Assembly (NCBI GenBank): GCA_030374765.1
Contig: JARGXX010000116.1
Location: 868,001 to 932,000 of the forward strand
Reading direction: 5' to 3'
Source of the DNA: Agarophyton chilense
Lineage: Eukaryota > Rhodophyta > Florideophyceae > Gracilariales > Gracilariaceae
Length of the DNA stretch: 64,000 nucleotides
Program-made: the position numbers and the translations under genes
In this document: positions 30,035 to 39,126 of the stretch, in pieces
How the letters are laid out: each line of letters opens with the position of its first letter
How positions within the stretch are numbered: the stretch's first letter is position 1
The notes under the pieces: model-generated
What the model was told of the DNA's origin: nothing
The model's database searches: none
Seen by the model: only the letters and a program-made list of their open reading frames with translations

Positions 30035-30607
30035 TAGACAACAATATCTAAATCCATTGTTCGTAATTCGTGGCGCATGCAACTCACCATTCATATCCCA
30101 TGAGGGTTTTCTCTCTAAGCAGGACCAACATGATGTTGTGACTAGTCCAGGAAAAATATTCTTCCAGTGCACATCTGGCTGCGCACGGTATCATGCAAGA
30201 GGGCATCCATACGTAGATTTAGACAGCAATAGAAATCTTCATCCTGCACCGTCGAGTAGTACTACTTCATAACAAGTTGTGTCTATGTACAGTATCCCTT
30301 TATCCTTCGTACAACCTTCTTAACGTATCACCGAGACTTACCGGTCTCGTACCTTCAAACGGCTTAGAGCATTGTCAGCTTAAGTCGTCTGGCGCGTCGC
30401 TATCCTTGGCACGTGGGCTTGCGACGCTTTGTCGTTCAATCTTTTCGGAACCGCCTGCCGCCCAAATAAGCGCAATGACGCGACCAAGTCATTCGCTTTG
30501 TCACCATAACAATGAATCTGTCGTCATGAACGAGAAAATTGTCATGATTCACACGCTTCGATGATTAATCAATTTGATAGTGACTACGACAGTTTCGACA
30601 TAGAATC
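30035..30607. other. Intergenic, nothing recognised
   Basis: This 570 bp lies between the convergent LYR-protein and basic nuclear protein genes. Only short frames are seen. Confidence 0.45.
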
Positions 30608-31491
30608 TCAATTAGACGACGAGGGGGGGGGCTTTCTTACATACGACCCAGTATGAGACGCTTGAAACTGCACCTTTCCGGTTTCCGTCTTACGAACTCG
30701 CCCAGCTCGTAGAGTATCTTCGGTGAGGTGGCCCGGAAGTTCATGTCGCTTTCGCTTGTCACGCCGCAAGTTTTTCTGCCTACTCCTAATTTTCTTTTTC
30801 TTGCGCTTCCACCCAACATCTATGTTGCACTTCTTTTCCCCATGAAATCCGTTCGTGTGACCATTTGAGTCTACACCTGTGCTTTCTCCTTCAGCAAAAC
30901 CCTCAGACCAACTCTTAAAATTCACATCCTGTTCTCCAGCCATGCGCCGAAGCACATCGTCTCCCCATTCATCGTCACTAGCAGAGTCGTCCTTTTCCTC
31001 GCTTTTTAAATCTACGGCTCGCTCGCTGTTTTGATTTTGTCCGCCAGCATGAGATTTCTTTTCGTTAGCTTCCTTCTCCTTACCTTTTGGGTTCTGACCC
31101 CTCACATGCTTTGTAGAAATTGCTCTTGCTCTGGATTCTATTTCCTCACCTTCACTACTCTCCACGGCAGCTTCATCGTTTCCGGCAGCTTGTGCCTGCC
31201 TCCTTAGCGCACTTCCCAGTCTTCTGCTCGCCTCACTTAGTCCAGGCGTGGTTGTAGCGTGTACCGCCTGATTGGGGTTTGCCCCAACTCCAAGTCTAGG
31301 TGGACGAAATTTAAGTCAGTCGATGTGTTTGCGAACGAGAGAGAATTTAGAGAATTGGCTGTATCCTACCGTGCTGGACGAAGAATATACTTCTCGGGAG
31401 GTTCTTCATTTTCGGAAGAGCTAACATCTTGCTGTGCTAGAAAAGCACGGACAGCAGCAAGTGCACTACCGTTTTGTTCGAATTCTTCCAT
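30608..31491 (-). CDS. Basic/acidic nuclear protein with RPARLGVGA motif, one intron
   Basis: My model joins, on the minus strand, 31491-31370 and 31295-30608, giving 269 residues. Exon 1 starts MEEFEQNGSALAAVRAFLAQ and ends at RPA before a GTAGGA donor. The 74-bp intron ends CACCTAG. The joined frame makes ILRPARLGVGANPNQAV across the junction, close to an RPxRLGLGA motif in a small conserved eukaryotic family of unknown function (I think DUF3245, but am not certain). The middle is acidic (SASDDEWGDD) and the end very basic (WKRKKKKIRSRQKNLRRDKRKR), typical of nucleolar proteins. The role is unknown; ribosome biogenesis is only a guess from composition. Confidence 0.65.
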
Positions 31492-32079
31492 TTTTGACGG
31501 GGATGATGCGCCGCGTCCCCCCTTTGGTCGTGACGCCTTGCATACCTGGAAAATCTTTGTATGAATAAGTTCGACGACGAGCGACGGATATCTATCACTT
31601 TTATTCTACCCTTGTAAGCAAAACCTGGAACTGCAAATAGGGTGTCCGGCTCCACTGGTTCGGCTCTCGTTTGTCCTACCGACCTTCTTCCATCCAATGT
31701 TGAGCAGATATCTTCTTGAAGTCAGTGAGGGCTGGATGTTACTTCCAATTCGACCACCATTTATCTAAATATTGACCAACATCCTTACGCCCATAGATGA
31801 CCTTGCACAGAGACAGCCCCAAATGTTGAAGAGTGCTGACCAGAGTTACGCCATTCTGCTTGTGCTCGAAATTTTTTGATTGACCAAACGAGATTCTGCA
31901 ACACCTGCGTCGAAATAGAGGTACATACCGCAGATATATGGTAGTGACATCTCTTGTGTTTTTGATTATTATGCTTTAGTTCGGCGCAGATATCCTTTTG
32001 CGTTTCAGTCCATTGATTTTCCACCTTACTTCAGGTCTTGTAGTATCGATTTGCAGATCTGCAAGGGTCCCTGATCGAT
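31492..32079 (-). other. Unresolved coding-like segments, possible spliced minus-strand gene
   Basis: Two minus-strand open segments look protein-like but I could not join them. One, ending at a TAA at 31739, reads VIYGRKDVGQYLDKWWSNWK. The other, about 31697-31541, contains AEPVEPDTLFAVPGFAYKG. A GTATGT donor lies near 31940. The only canonical intron I can place between the two is 28 bp, which is too short. I recognise no family. The region also holds the promoter of the rightward oxygenase gene. Confidence 0.3.
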
Positions 32080-33084
32080 ATGAAACGAGAAGCCGATCTC
32101 CCTGTAATCGACATAAGCTCGCTTCTTTGTGATTCAAAGGGAACAATATCGCAGCAAGGTGCAACTGGTGAGCAGCTCAGGTGTGCTTTTGAACAAACAG
32201 GACTCGCGTACTTGCATTTCAGTGGAGCAAGTCGAAGTCTTCTTCACGATGCTATTGTTCCTGCGGTACGGTGTCTTAAAACATTCTTTCGACAGCCTGC
32301 TTCGTTCAAGAATCTCTCAGTTGGGAAAGGTTTACCCCCCGGAGTCAGCCGTGGCTATCTAGCACCTGCGACCGAGTCTGGTTCTGACGCGTTGGAATGG
32401 AAGGAAGGATACAGTTGGTCATGTGAATGGCAAACCGACGAGAAACCATCCAACTCCTTTCAAGCACATAACATATGGCCTCAGGGCTGTTCTGACATGC
32501 AGAACGACCTAATTAGAGCCTTCGATTTCATGCACAACGTTATGAAGCTACTGAGTCGAGCGCTTGCTGAAACGCTGAGTGATTCATCCTTACCCGATCT
32601 TGAGTGTCTTTGCGATGCGGGAAAATCTTTATCTCTGATGCGAGCTTTTCACTACTTTGAAAAGGAAGTAACGCGGAGTAGTATAGGATCCAGCCCCCAC
32701 ACTGATTGGGGGTTCATGACGCTTGTCGCCCAAGAAGACGGAACAGAGAATGCTCTACAGGTCTACCTCAATGGAGAATGGAAGGACATTCCGCCCATTC
32801 CAAACACGCTTGTAGTAAATTGCTCTGACTTCTTATCGCTTCTAACAAGAGGACGCCTATTGAGCCCCCTGCATCGAGTAGTGCTGACTGGCACAGAACG
32901 AACAAGCTTGGTATTCTTTCAATATCCCGGATATGAAACACCTATGCCGGAAACCCTCCATATCAAGGGCTTGAGTTTACTGCACGACCAGAGCACCGGA
33001 GGAAATGGACGATTCCTTTCGACGAAAGACAAGTGTTTCGGAGAGTTCATTACCGAAAAGTGGAGACAAGTCAGCCGGTCGTAG
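32080..33084 (+). CDS. 2-oxoglutarate/Fe(II)-dependent dioxygenase, isopenicillin N synthase-like
   Basis: The 334-residue product starts MKREADLPVIDISSLL, the usual N-terminal DIOX_N opening (PVIDIS). The C-terminal jelly-roll has the Fe ligands His and Asp in SPHTDWGFMT (about 205-214), the distal His in SPLHRVV (about 265) and the 2OG-binding R-x-S in ERTSLVFFQYPG. ALQVY and the NTLVVNCSDFLSLLTRGRL segment are typical. Such enzymes hydroxylate or desaturate small molecules, and the substrate cannot be told. Length is normal for the family. Its 3' end overlaps the neighbouring leftward gene by 14 bp. Confidence 0.9.
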   Translation: MKREADLPVIDISSLLCDSKGTISQQGATGEQLRCAFEQTGLAYLHFSGASRSLLHDAIVPAVRCLKTFFRQPASFKNLSVGKGLPPGVSRGYLAPATESGSDALEWKEGYSWSCEWQTDEKPSNSFQAHNIWPQGCSDMQNDLIRAFDFMHNVMKLLSRALAETLSDSSLPDLECLCDAGKSLSLMRAFHYFEKEVTRSSIGSSPHTDWGFMTLVAQEDGTENALQVYLNGEWKDIPPIPNTLVVNCSDFLSLLTRGRLLSPLHRVVLTGTERTSLVFFQYPGYETPMPETLHIKGLSLLHDQSTGGNGRFLSTKDKCFGEFITEKWRQVSRS

Positions 33085-33745
33085 CGATTTCTGGGAAAGG
33101 GGTTCGCAGCGGAACGACTGTGAGCCATCTTGCAGTTCGACGTGACAGAACACACATGAAACACGGAGGACTGGGGATGTTCTCGTTCTTCTGCAATTTA
33201 CGGATTCGACGCGACAACTTGCGCAAAACACGCCAACGCCAAACAAAATTGGAAAGGCTTCCCGGGCGATGCTCGAAAGGGACTTGCAGGCTTTCGCGAA
33301 TGGAAATCACCTCCACCTTCAAGTAAGGAATGTTTGATAAACGTTTTTCCCAGCCTGATTTGTAGGACAAGGTGATTCTGTCTCCGACATCTAAGACAAC
33401 ACCTTCGTATCCAATAGGGGCCTTTGCAAATGGGTGGGGTGCAGTAGGATAAAATCCAATGAGCTCACCTCTCACTATTCTGTTCTTACCAAGGCGATGT
33501 GGAATGTCTTCCTGCACTCCGCGAGCATGTGCCAGTTCTCCAACTTGTATCATAGTGGATGTGAACTTGGGCTGGGCTTGGCGAACAGGACGTAAGGCTA
33601 CCAAAAAAGTCGGGAAATCTTCTCTGTTGATAGTCACTGGAGCAAAAGCTCCGATCTTGTCGAGGAATTTCGCGACGAGAAGCAGCAGGATGAGGAGAAC
33701 AACCTTTGCAAAAATGTCGAGGTATACGGCGACCCATTTCTCCAT
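33071..33745 (-). CDS. Single-pass membrane protein, unknown
   Basis: The 224-residue frame begins MEKWVAVYLDIFAKVVLLIL, and residues 8-27 form one strong transmembrane helix. The next 130 residues are a mixed alpha/beta soluble part (FAPVTINREDFPTFLVALRP, GYEGVVLDVGDRITL). After about residue 165 it becomes very Arg-rich (WRWRVLRKLSRRIRKLQK), and the last 40 residues look less protein-like. An unseen intron near the end is possible. No family is recognised. It is convergent with the dioxygenase gene with a 14-bp overlap. Confidence 0.55.
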   Translation of the reverse strand: MEKWVAVYLDIFAKVVLLILLLLVAKFLDKIGAFAPVTINREDFPTFLVALRPVRQAQPKFTSTMIQVGELAHARGVQEDIPHRLGKNRIVRGELIGFYPTAPHPFAKAPIGYEGVVLDVGDRITLSYKSGWEKRLSNIPYLKVEVISIRESLQVPFEHRPGSLSNFVWRWRVLRKLSRRIRKLQKNENIPSPPCFMCVLSRRTARWLTVVPLRTPFPEIATTG

Positions 33746-34475
33746 TTTTCAATGATGGTCTGCGCCAACCTGAACCGTACGTGCGATGGCCTTCCGTATG
33801 CTGTTGGATGAAAGAATGGGCAGGTAATGTTCGGTCAGGCTTTCGGCATTCACCACTGTGGGTCTTCACGACTCATCTGCCTGAAGGCGTCAAAAGTAGT
33901 AGAAGTTACAACTTTTCGAACTCTTGTGGTTTAGCGTTTCGAAACGCTTCACGCACCGTGCGAAGTGGTGCCGCATGGAGCAACTTACCAACTGCCTTTA
34001 CAGCCAGCTCGAAGTAGGTAGCCAACACGACCTCAACGGCTCTACACGATGTTCAGACAATTCTCCGAGAAAATCTGTCGTTGGGTCCACTTGAGAACAA
34101 TATGGGAATCTCAGATCGGAGTAGGTCCGTACCTCACTTTAGTGGCCCACTGTGGTCCACTGCTGCAAACCCGGGAATTTTTCAGTTTCACGTGGTTGCA
34201 AGAAGAATCATCGAGAAACGAGCAAACGTGTTCGTTCTACGAACTTCATAGTGGGTCTCAGCAATACTGGCCCCGCTTCCCTAGTTCGCCTTCTTGCTGC
34301 GGGACACGATTCCGGTGTCGTGTGGTCGATAGGGCCATTTCCTTCAGAAAACCAACGTTCGGCCTGCAGTTGAAGTACCGAAGCCTTTGACCATAGGTAA
34401 AGAGCGTATATCACCAAACCAAGTGTTATTAGATTTCGTTTTCTTGTCGAAACCTTTCAAAGTTATATACTGAAC
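33746..34475. other. No gene resolved; short exon-like frames
   Basis: Several short plus-strand frames are flanked by possible splice signals (GGCAGGTAATG near 33820, TTTTTCAG near 34180), but no joined model gives a recognisable protein. The right end is the promoter of the next gene. Confidence 0.35.
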
Positions 34476-35216
34476 ATGGAAGAAGCCAAATCTGCAATGG
34501 AACGGGTCCCTCTACTAGATAACTCATCCGAAAACATACAACCAGCCCCGCCAGTGCATTCCCCACCCGTAGAAGATGGTCAGTCTTCAGACACCGAGCT
34601 GTCATCTGAAAGCGAGCGAAATGACCACCCAACGATCCTCGACCGCGTTATGGGCAGCATACACACAACATTCTCGTACTTCTGTCATAAACTTGGCGCT
34701 TACTTCCTCCGGTTTCTTTCATTTGCAATGCTTCACTGTGGCATTGTGTGCGCTGGAATTTTCCAGTTGCTGGCGTTCTACTACACTGGAGTGTTAAATC
34801 TCTACGTTTTACTTGCATGTGCCTTGTATGCACCGGCCTTAATCGCAGTATCCATTATTCGAGAAGAAATTGTGCAAAATGGAACGTCACGATCTGGCGC
34901 CGGACCGAGGCTCACACATGAGGTTGCGATCGCCTATCTCTTATTGACTTTGTTTGGTGTTTCATCTGTACTTCAGCCTCTTTTCATGCACGCTGACAAC
35001 GTTATTTCCTACAAATCGATGTGGCTGAGTCTTGGGGGTACAGCTATTTTTTACTACTGCGTTCTCATTTCCCAAGTTCTGTATGCAAGTGCTTCCAATG
35101 TACACAGAGCGAGACTTCGAGATGAGCAGTTGGAGAGAGAGAGAGCTAATCAGCCCTTTTGGATTACACGATACGAGTCACTTCGCAAGAAAGATGGTGA
35201 TGCCCAGAATGTGTGA
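34476..35216 (+). CDS. Four-helix membrane protein, unknown
   Basis: The 246-residue product starts in good context (aacATGgaa). Residues 1-55 are polar and Ser/Pro/Glu-rich, with a possible dileucine sorting signal (RVPLLDN). Four hydrophobic helices lie at about 83-103, 106-128, 149-170 and 182-204. The C-terminal 40 residues are charged and helical (RARLRDEQLERERANQ). No family signature is recognised. Confidence 0.75.
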   Translation: MEEAKSAMERVPLLDNSSENIQPAPPVHSPPVEDGQSSDTELSSESERNDHPTILDRVMGSIHTTFSYFCHKLGAYFLRFLSFAMLHCGIVCAGIFQLLAFYYTGVLNLYVLLACALYAPALIAVSIIREEIVQNGTSRSGAGPRLTHEVAIAYLLLTLFGVSSVLQPLFMHADNVISYKSMWLSLGGTAIFYYCVLISQVLYASASNVHRARLRDEQLERERANQPFWITRYESLRKKDGDAQNV

Positions 35217-35439
35217 GACGACAACGTCAAAACCCCTTTGAACCCAAGCGCGCAACGTCCATTTTACATTGATGCGAGGGTATGAACGTCATAGATCACT
35301 TTTATTTCCGAGATACATGCATCCTCATTTCGCGAAGAGCTGACTTCTCTTTGTTCATCATGCCAGGTAGGACCTTGAAGATGGAATTGTTGGTCACCAA
35401 GACGATAATGATACTCGGGAAATAAGGGTTGAAAACGTT

Positions 35440-35984
35440 CTAGTCCATGAAATCTTCCGGTGATAATCTGGGTGCATAAGCATAAAAGATACGTGCGGAT
35501 GTTAAGTTAGTTTAGTTTGCCTCCAATTGTACTGTAAGTTGTTGACTAGAGTTTGTATGAGAATGTACAGCGCAACGCACCTGTCCAGAAATCTAGGTTG
35601 AATCCCCGAGCCAGAACAATTGAAGCATTTTATGTTCCCAACGCCCTCGCAGTATGAACACGGTTTGGATTCATCTAATGGATCTTTGGTCGAACCGTTG
35701 CAGACGTTGCATTGAGTAGTGGTCTCGCCTTTGCACTCTGTACAAGGTTGAGTGTTTTCTCTCTGCTCTGTGCGTTTTCCTTGATTCTCTGTCCAGGCCA
35801 CCAAGGCAATTCCACCCCCAATACCTGTTATCATTGTAGCCACAATTGCAATTGCATTTTGATCAATCATGGTTGTTTGCCGTGTCGAAATGCCACATGG
35901 CTTTCTGTGACATGTCTTGGAGGGTAAGTGGGGGTTCCCTTGTCGCAGTGGAAGCGATTGTAGAGGGTATTGAATGAATGCCAT
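35440..35984 (-). CDS. DnaJ-type Cys-rich zinc-finger plastid membrane protein, one intron
   Basis: My model joins, on the minus strand, 35984-35581 and 35467-35440, giving 143 residues. The N-terminus (MAFIQYPLQSLPLRQGN) is Ser/Arg/Pro-rich and transit-like. One hydrophobic helix follows (AIAIVATMITGIGGGIALVAW). Four CxxC-type pairs come next (CTEC, CNVC, CSYC, CFNC), in the DnaJ zinc-finger style used by plastid LQY1, BSD2, PSA2 and Orange proteins, which act in photosystem or Rubisco assembly or in stabilising phytoene synthase. The frame runs past GACAG/GTGCGT into junk-like residues. Using that donor and CACCCAG as acceptor (113-bp intron) gives a tidy end, RFLDRLSPEDFMD. Which plastid subfamily it belongs to is open. 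It is divergent from phytoene synthase. Confidence 0.75.
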
Positions 35985-37056
35985 CAGAGTGGGTCGGGTT
36001 AAACACGTCGACTTGTTTGGTTCAGGGTTGCGGGCGTGATTTTGTTGTTTCGGATGAAGTTTCAATCACGAGCAGCCTGGAAATCAAGAAAGTTATCTCT
36101 GTCTGTCTATGCCGCTTCTGCTTTACCCTTGCTTGTCGACCAAACCTCGCGTGCTGTGAATGAGCGCTAGTTTTGGAATTGGGCGCGTTGCAACAGGTAC
36201 CTTTGGTAACAAATGAATCGGGTTTATCCCTGCACCGTTCGTAGAAGTGCAAATCACACAACCGCGGAGCAGCGCTGCGAATGGCCTCGGATTGAACGGG
36301 AGATTGCTCGAAAATGGCGCGAGACAAAAGCGTTGTCAGGCGAAGATCAACGTCCGCAATTTTGCACCAGAACTGTGCACTCATTCCGCCCCGGCGCCCC
36401 TGGGCCAAAGAGAGGAATTATATTTGGAGCAAATTATCGATCTGTTATCGACACGTCTAACACTTGCCGGGATCACCAAGCGCAGATCGGAACGACGTAA
36501 TGACCGGCTGACAATAGCCTCTCAACGTTCTGGAGGTGCGTTAAGAAGTGCGCTTCGCAAGGCGGTCCAATCAACGGCTGGTATGTCAAGGGCCAGCCGC
36601 CACAGGCCCTCCATTTTCCGCCTCTCAATCCCTTATTGGCCCCCTGCCGCAATGTCAAATTACTACGTCCTCCTGGGCTACGCGCAACAAGACAGCCGGA
36701 CTTCATAATCACCACTGAAGCCCTCTCCACGACGACTTACTGTCTGCCGCAGCTAGTGACGGCGTCGCGGGCAATTCACTCGTGGCCTATCGATCAGCGT
36801 TTACCCCTTCCTCACCTCGAAGCCAATGCAGATTTTGTCACGCAGTCAACAGCTCAGGTACACTTTCTTGATTCTTGCGCATTGAGTCGTCTCCAACTTA
36901 ACGAAATTGTGACCAACATATCAACCTTTTTATCGTCTCTTCGCGTTTGCACTTTCTTGCTCTTGCTCTTAACGCTGTCTCACTGATAAATTGCCGTCCC
37001 TTCACGGCTTGAAAGCAGCACCAACTGGCAGTATTAAGGGAAACCCACTCTGTTCG
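35985..37056. promoter_or_regulatory. Shared region between divergent zinc-finger and phytoene synthase genes
   Basis: About 1.07 kb between two divergent plastid-protein genes. Frames of 100-150 codons on both strands overlap one another and show no domain, so I treat them as chance. No TATA box is obvious. Confidence 0.45.
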
Positions 37057-38451
37057 ATGTCATTTTGCAACAGACAACCCATTTTTCATAGACCCGCGGC
37101 GTTTGCTCCTGTTTCCACATGGATACAATCAATGCACGGTAACAAGAAAGCATCATGTACCACATTCCGCCATTCATCTCTAACTCACGCGACCACAATG
37201 GTTTTAGACAAACCCATTAGTCCGAGCAACGGCGTGAATTGGAGCAAGTATCAGATTGAGAGCTTCGATACAATGCACACCAGACTCGGTATTGACAAAT
37301 TGTGGCAAGTGGACACGGAACCAAAGAATTCAGCAACACGAAGTGAGCCAAGTAATGTCTCAGAGCTCGATGGTACCTTAAATGAGGTGTTGGTGACTGG
37401 AGGTAAGCTCTTCTCAAGTCGTTCTACAGTTCCATGGGATAATACGACGGGCGCACGGGGGCTTAGCCTTTTGGGTCGCCACATGTTCTTTCTCCGGAAG
37501 CGTCAGGAAATGTTGAAAGCAAGCTATGAGGAATGTCGACGCATCACTGAAGTATTTTCGAAAACCTTCTATTTGGGGACGACTTTCTTATGTCCTGAGA
37601 AACGTGCAGCCGTCTGGGCCATATATGCATGGTGTAGGAGAACTGATGATCTTGTTGATGGACCGCGTGTGCAACAACGCCACGACCATCTTCGATCAAT
37701 TTTATCCGAATGGGAACAACGACTCATTGGTATTTTCAACGGGCGCGCCAGGGACAACTTAGATCTCGCTTTAGTCGATGCTATGGAAAACTATTCAGAC
37801 ATCACAATATCTCCGTTTCGCGACATGATCAGAGGTATGCTAATGGATGTCGACCAGTCTCGTTTCCAAACCTTTGACGATCTATACGTCTATTGCTATC
37901 GCGTCGCTGGTACTGTTGGACTAATGACGTTACCAGTAATGGGAACTGTGAAGCCCGGACGCGAAGGCCTCCGAGAAGCAATGGGACCTGCCTTGGCTCT
38001 TGGCATTGGACTACAATTGACCAACATCTTACGGGATGTCGGAGAAGATCGTTTGCGAGGTCGCATCTATATACCTCTGGAAGACTTGCGTCGCTTCAAC
38101 TATACAGAGGAAGATTTATTCAATTGCGTTCTTGACTCTAGATATCGCGAGCTCATGAAGTTTGAGATTGCTCGAGCTCGAAGTTACTTCAAAGAAGCAC
38201 GTAAAGGTGTTCATCTACTGGCTGAGGACTCCAGACTCCCCGTTCAAACATCGCTTGATATGTACTCACAGATTCTTGATGTATTGGAAGAAAATGGGTA
38301 TGATAATTTCAACAGGCGCGCCTACGTGTCAAAAACGCAGAAGTTGGTAACTTTACCCGTCAGCTACCTCCGATGTAGAACATCTGAAGTGTGGAAACCG
38401 TTACGAATTTTCGCCGAGTTTTTGCTGGGAGTAAAGCAGATCACAACTTAG
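37057..38451 (+). CDS. PSY: Phytoene synthase
   Basis: The product has 464 residues from the ATG at 37057; the open frame extends a little further left but without an ATG. The first 65 or so residues are Ser/Thr/His-rich and fit a plastid transit peptide. The squalene/phytoene synthase fold follows with both Asp-rich motifs: RRTDDLVDGP (near residue 195) and NILRDVGEDRLRGRIYIP (near 326). SKTFYLGTTFL and YCYRVAGTVGLMTLPVMG are also diagnostic. It condenses two geranylgeranyl diphosphates to phytoene, the first committed and usually rate-limiting step of carotenoid synthesis, in the plastid. No sign of truncation. Confidence 0.95.
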   Translation: MSFCNRQPIFHRPAAFAPVSTWIQSMHGNKKASCTTFRHSSLTHATTMVLDKPISPSNGVNWSKYQIESFDTMHTRLGIDKLWQVDTEPKNSATRSEPSNVSELDGTLNEVLVTGGKLFSSRSTVPWDNTTGARGLSLLGRHMFFLRKRQEMLKASYEECRRITEVFSKTFYLGTTFLCPEKRAAVWAIYAWCRRTDDLVDGPRVQQRHDHLRSILSEWEQRLIGIFNGRARDNLDLALVDAMENYSDITISPFRDMIRGMLMDVDQSRFQTFDDLYVYCYRVAGTVGLMTLPVMGTVKPGREGLREAMGPALALGIGLQLTNILRDVGEDRLRGRIYIPLEDLRRFNYTEEDLFNCVLDSRYRELMKFEIARARSYFKEARKGVHLLAEDSRLPVQTSLDMYSQILDVLEENGYDNFNRRAYVSKTQKLVTLPVSYLRCRTSEVWKPLRIFAEFLLGVKQITT

Positions 38452-39126
38452 TAATTGTGTGAGCAAGATTTGCACCCTTTGCAAAACGAACGTATTTCAG
38501 TCATGTCATATCTTGTACTCCGATATCTTCAATCTTTCCACATTGGTTTGAAAACTGCTTAATCTCATTTATAACTGAATTTTCAAGTCAAGAACATGGG
38601 AAACACACAGGGGGTTCAGAGAGAACTAGCTGCATCGACACCGGTTGGTGCTTCTAGTCCAGATTGAGCTCATCGGCAACAACTTTTGGAGCAAAACTGT
38701 TCTTATTGAATTTGTTTTTGTACGGGCACAAACATGGCAATCAATGGTTTCTGAATGTCGTGTAGTTGTGGTTTCCGACGACAAAGTATCACAGTAAAAA
38801 AAAAACTCATTCCAACAAGCGTGAAATGTTTTCTAGCATCAGCTCCTCCGAATGGTGTAGATTGCTTGGCGATGAGCAGAGCAACTGATTTGTAACCAGA
38901 ATAGAGTTTTCGAGTACCGATCTTGTCCCTTCTAAATCCTTCAGAACGTCATGAATAATGTCAGGCACCATCTGGTTGCCATCGTATATTGCCGTTCGAT
39001 GCGCTACCACTTTGTCATGGTTATCTTTGATTCGAATGAACCGGCGTGATTCACGTCATCTCCTCCGAGAGTATTCATCACACAGTTTGACTTGTTCGAC
39101 TGCATTGTGATTCAAGTCTTGGGCGT
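38452..39126. other. Intergenic with one coding-like minus-strand frame
   Basis: Between the convergent phytoene synthase and HEAT-protein genes, a minus-strand segment from about 39024 to 38807 reads VVAHRTAIYDGNQMVPDIIH and on to a stop, 60-70 helical residues with no ATG. TCAAAG at 39025-39030 could be its 3' splice site, but I find no upstream exon. It could be the last exon of a small gene or chance. Confidence 0.3.

Noticed and set aside
29810..30172. A 120-codon minus-strand frame
   Set aside because: It is antisense to exon 2 of the LYR-motif gene, whose splice model has clear family support.
35440..35984. Naming the zinc-finger protein as Orange (OR)
   Set aside because: It has one membrane helix and is about half the size of OR, so the name would overstate the evidence despite the PSY neighbour.
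36022..36708. Frames of 128 and 153 codons on opposite strands upstream of PSY
   Set aside because: They overlap each other, lack domains and sit in the shared promoter region.
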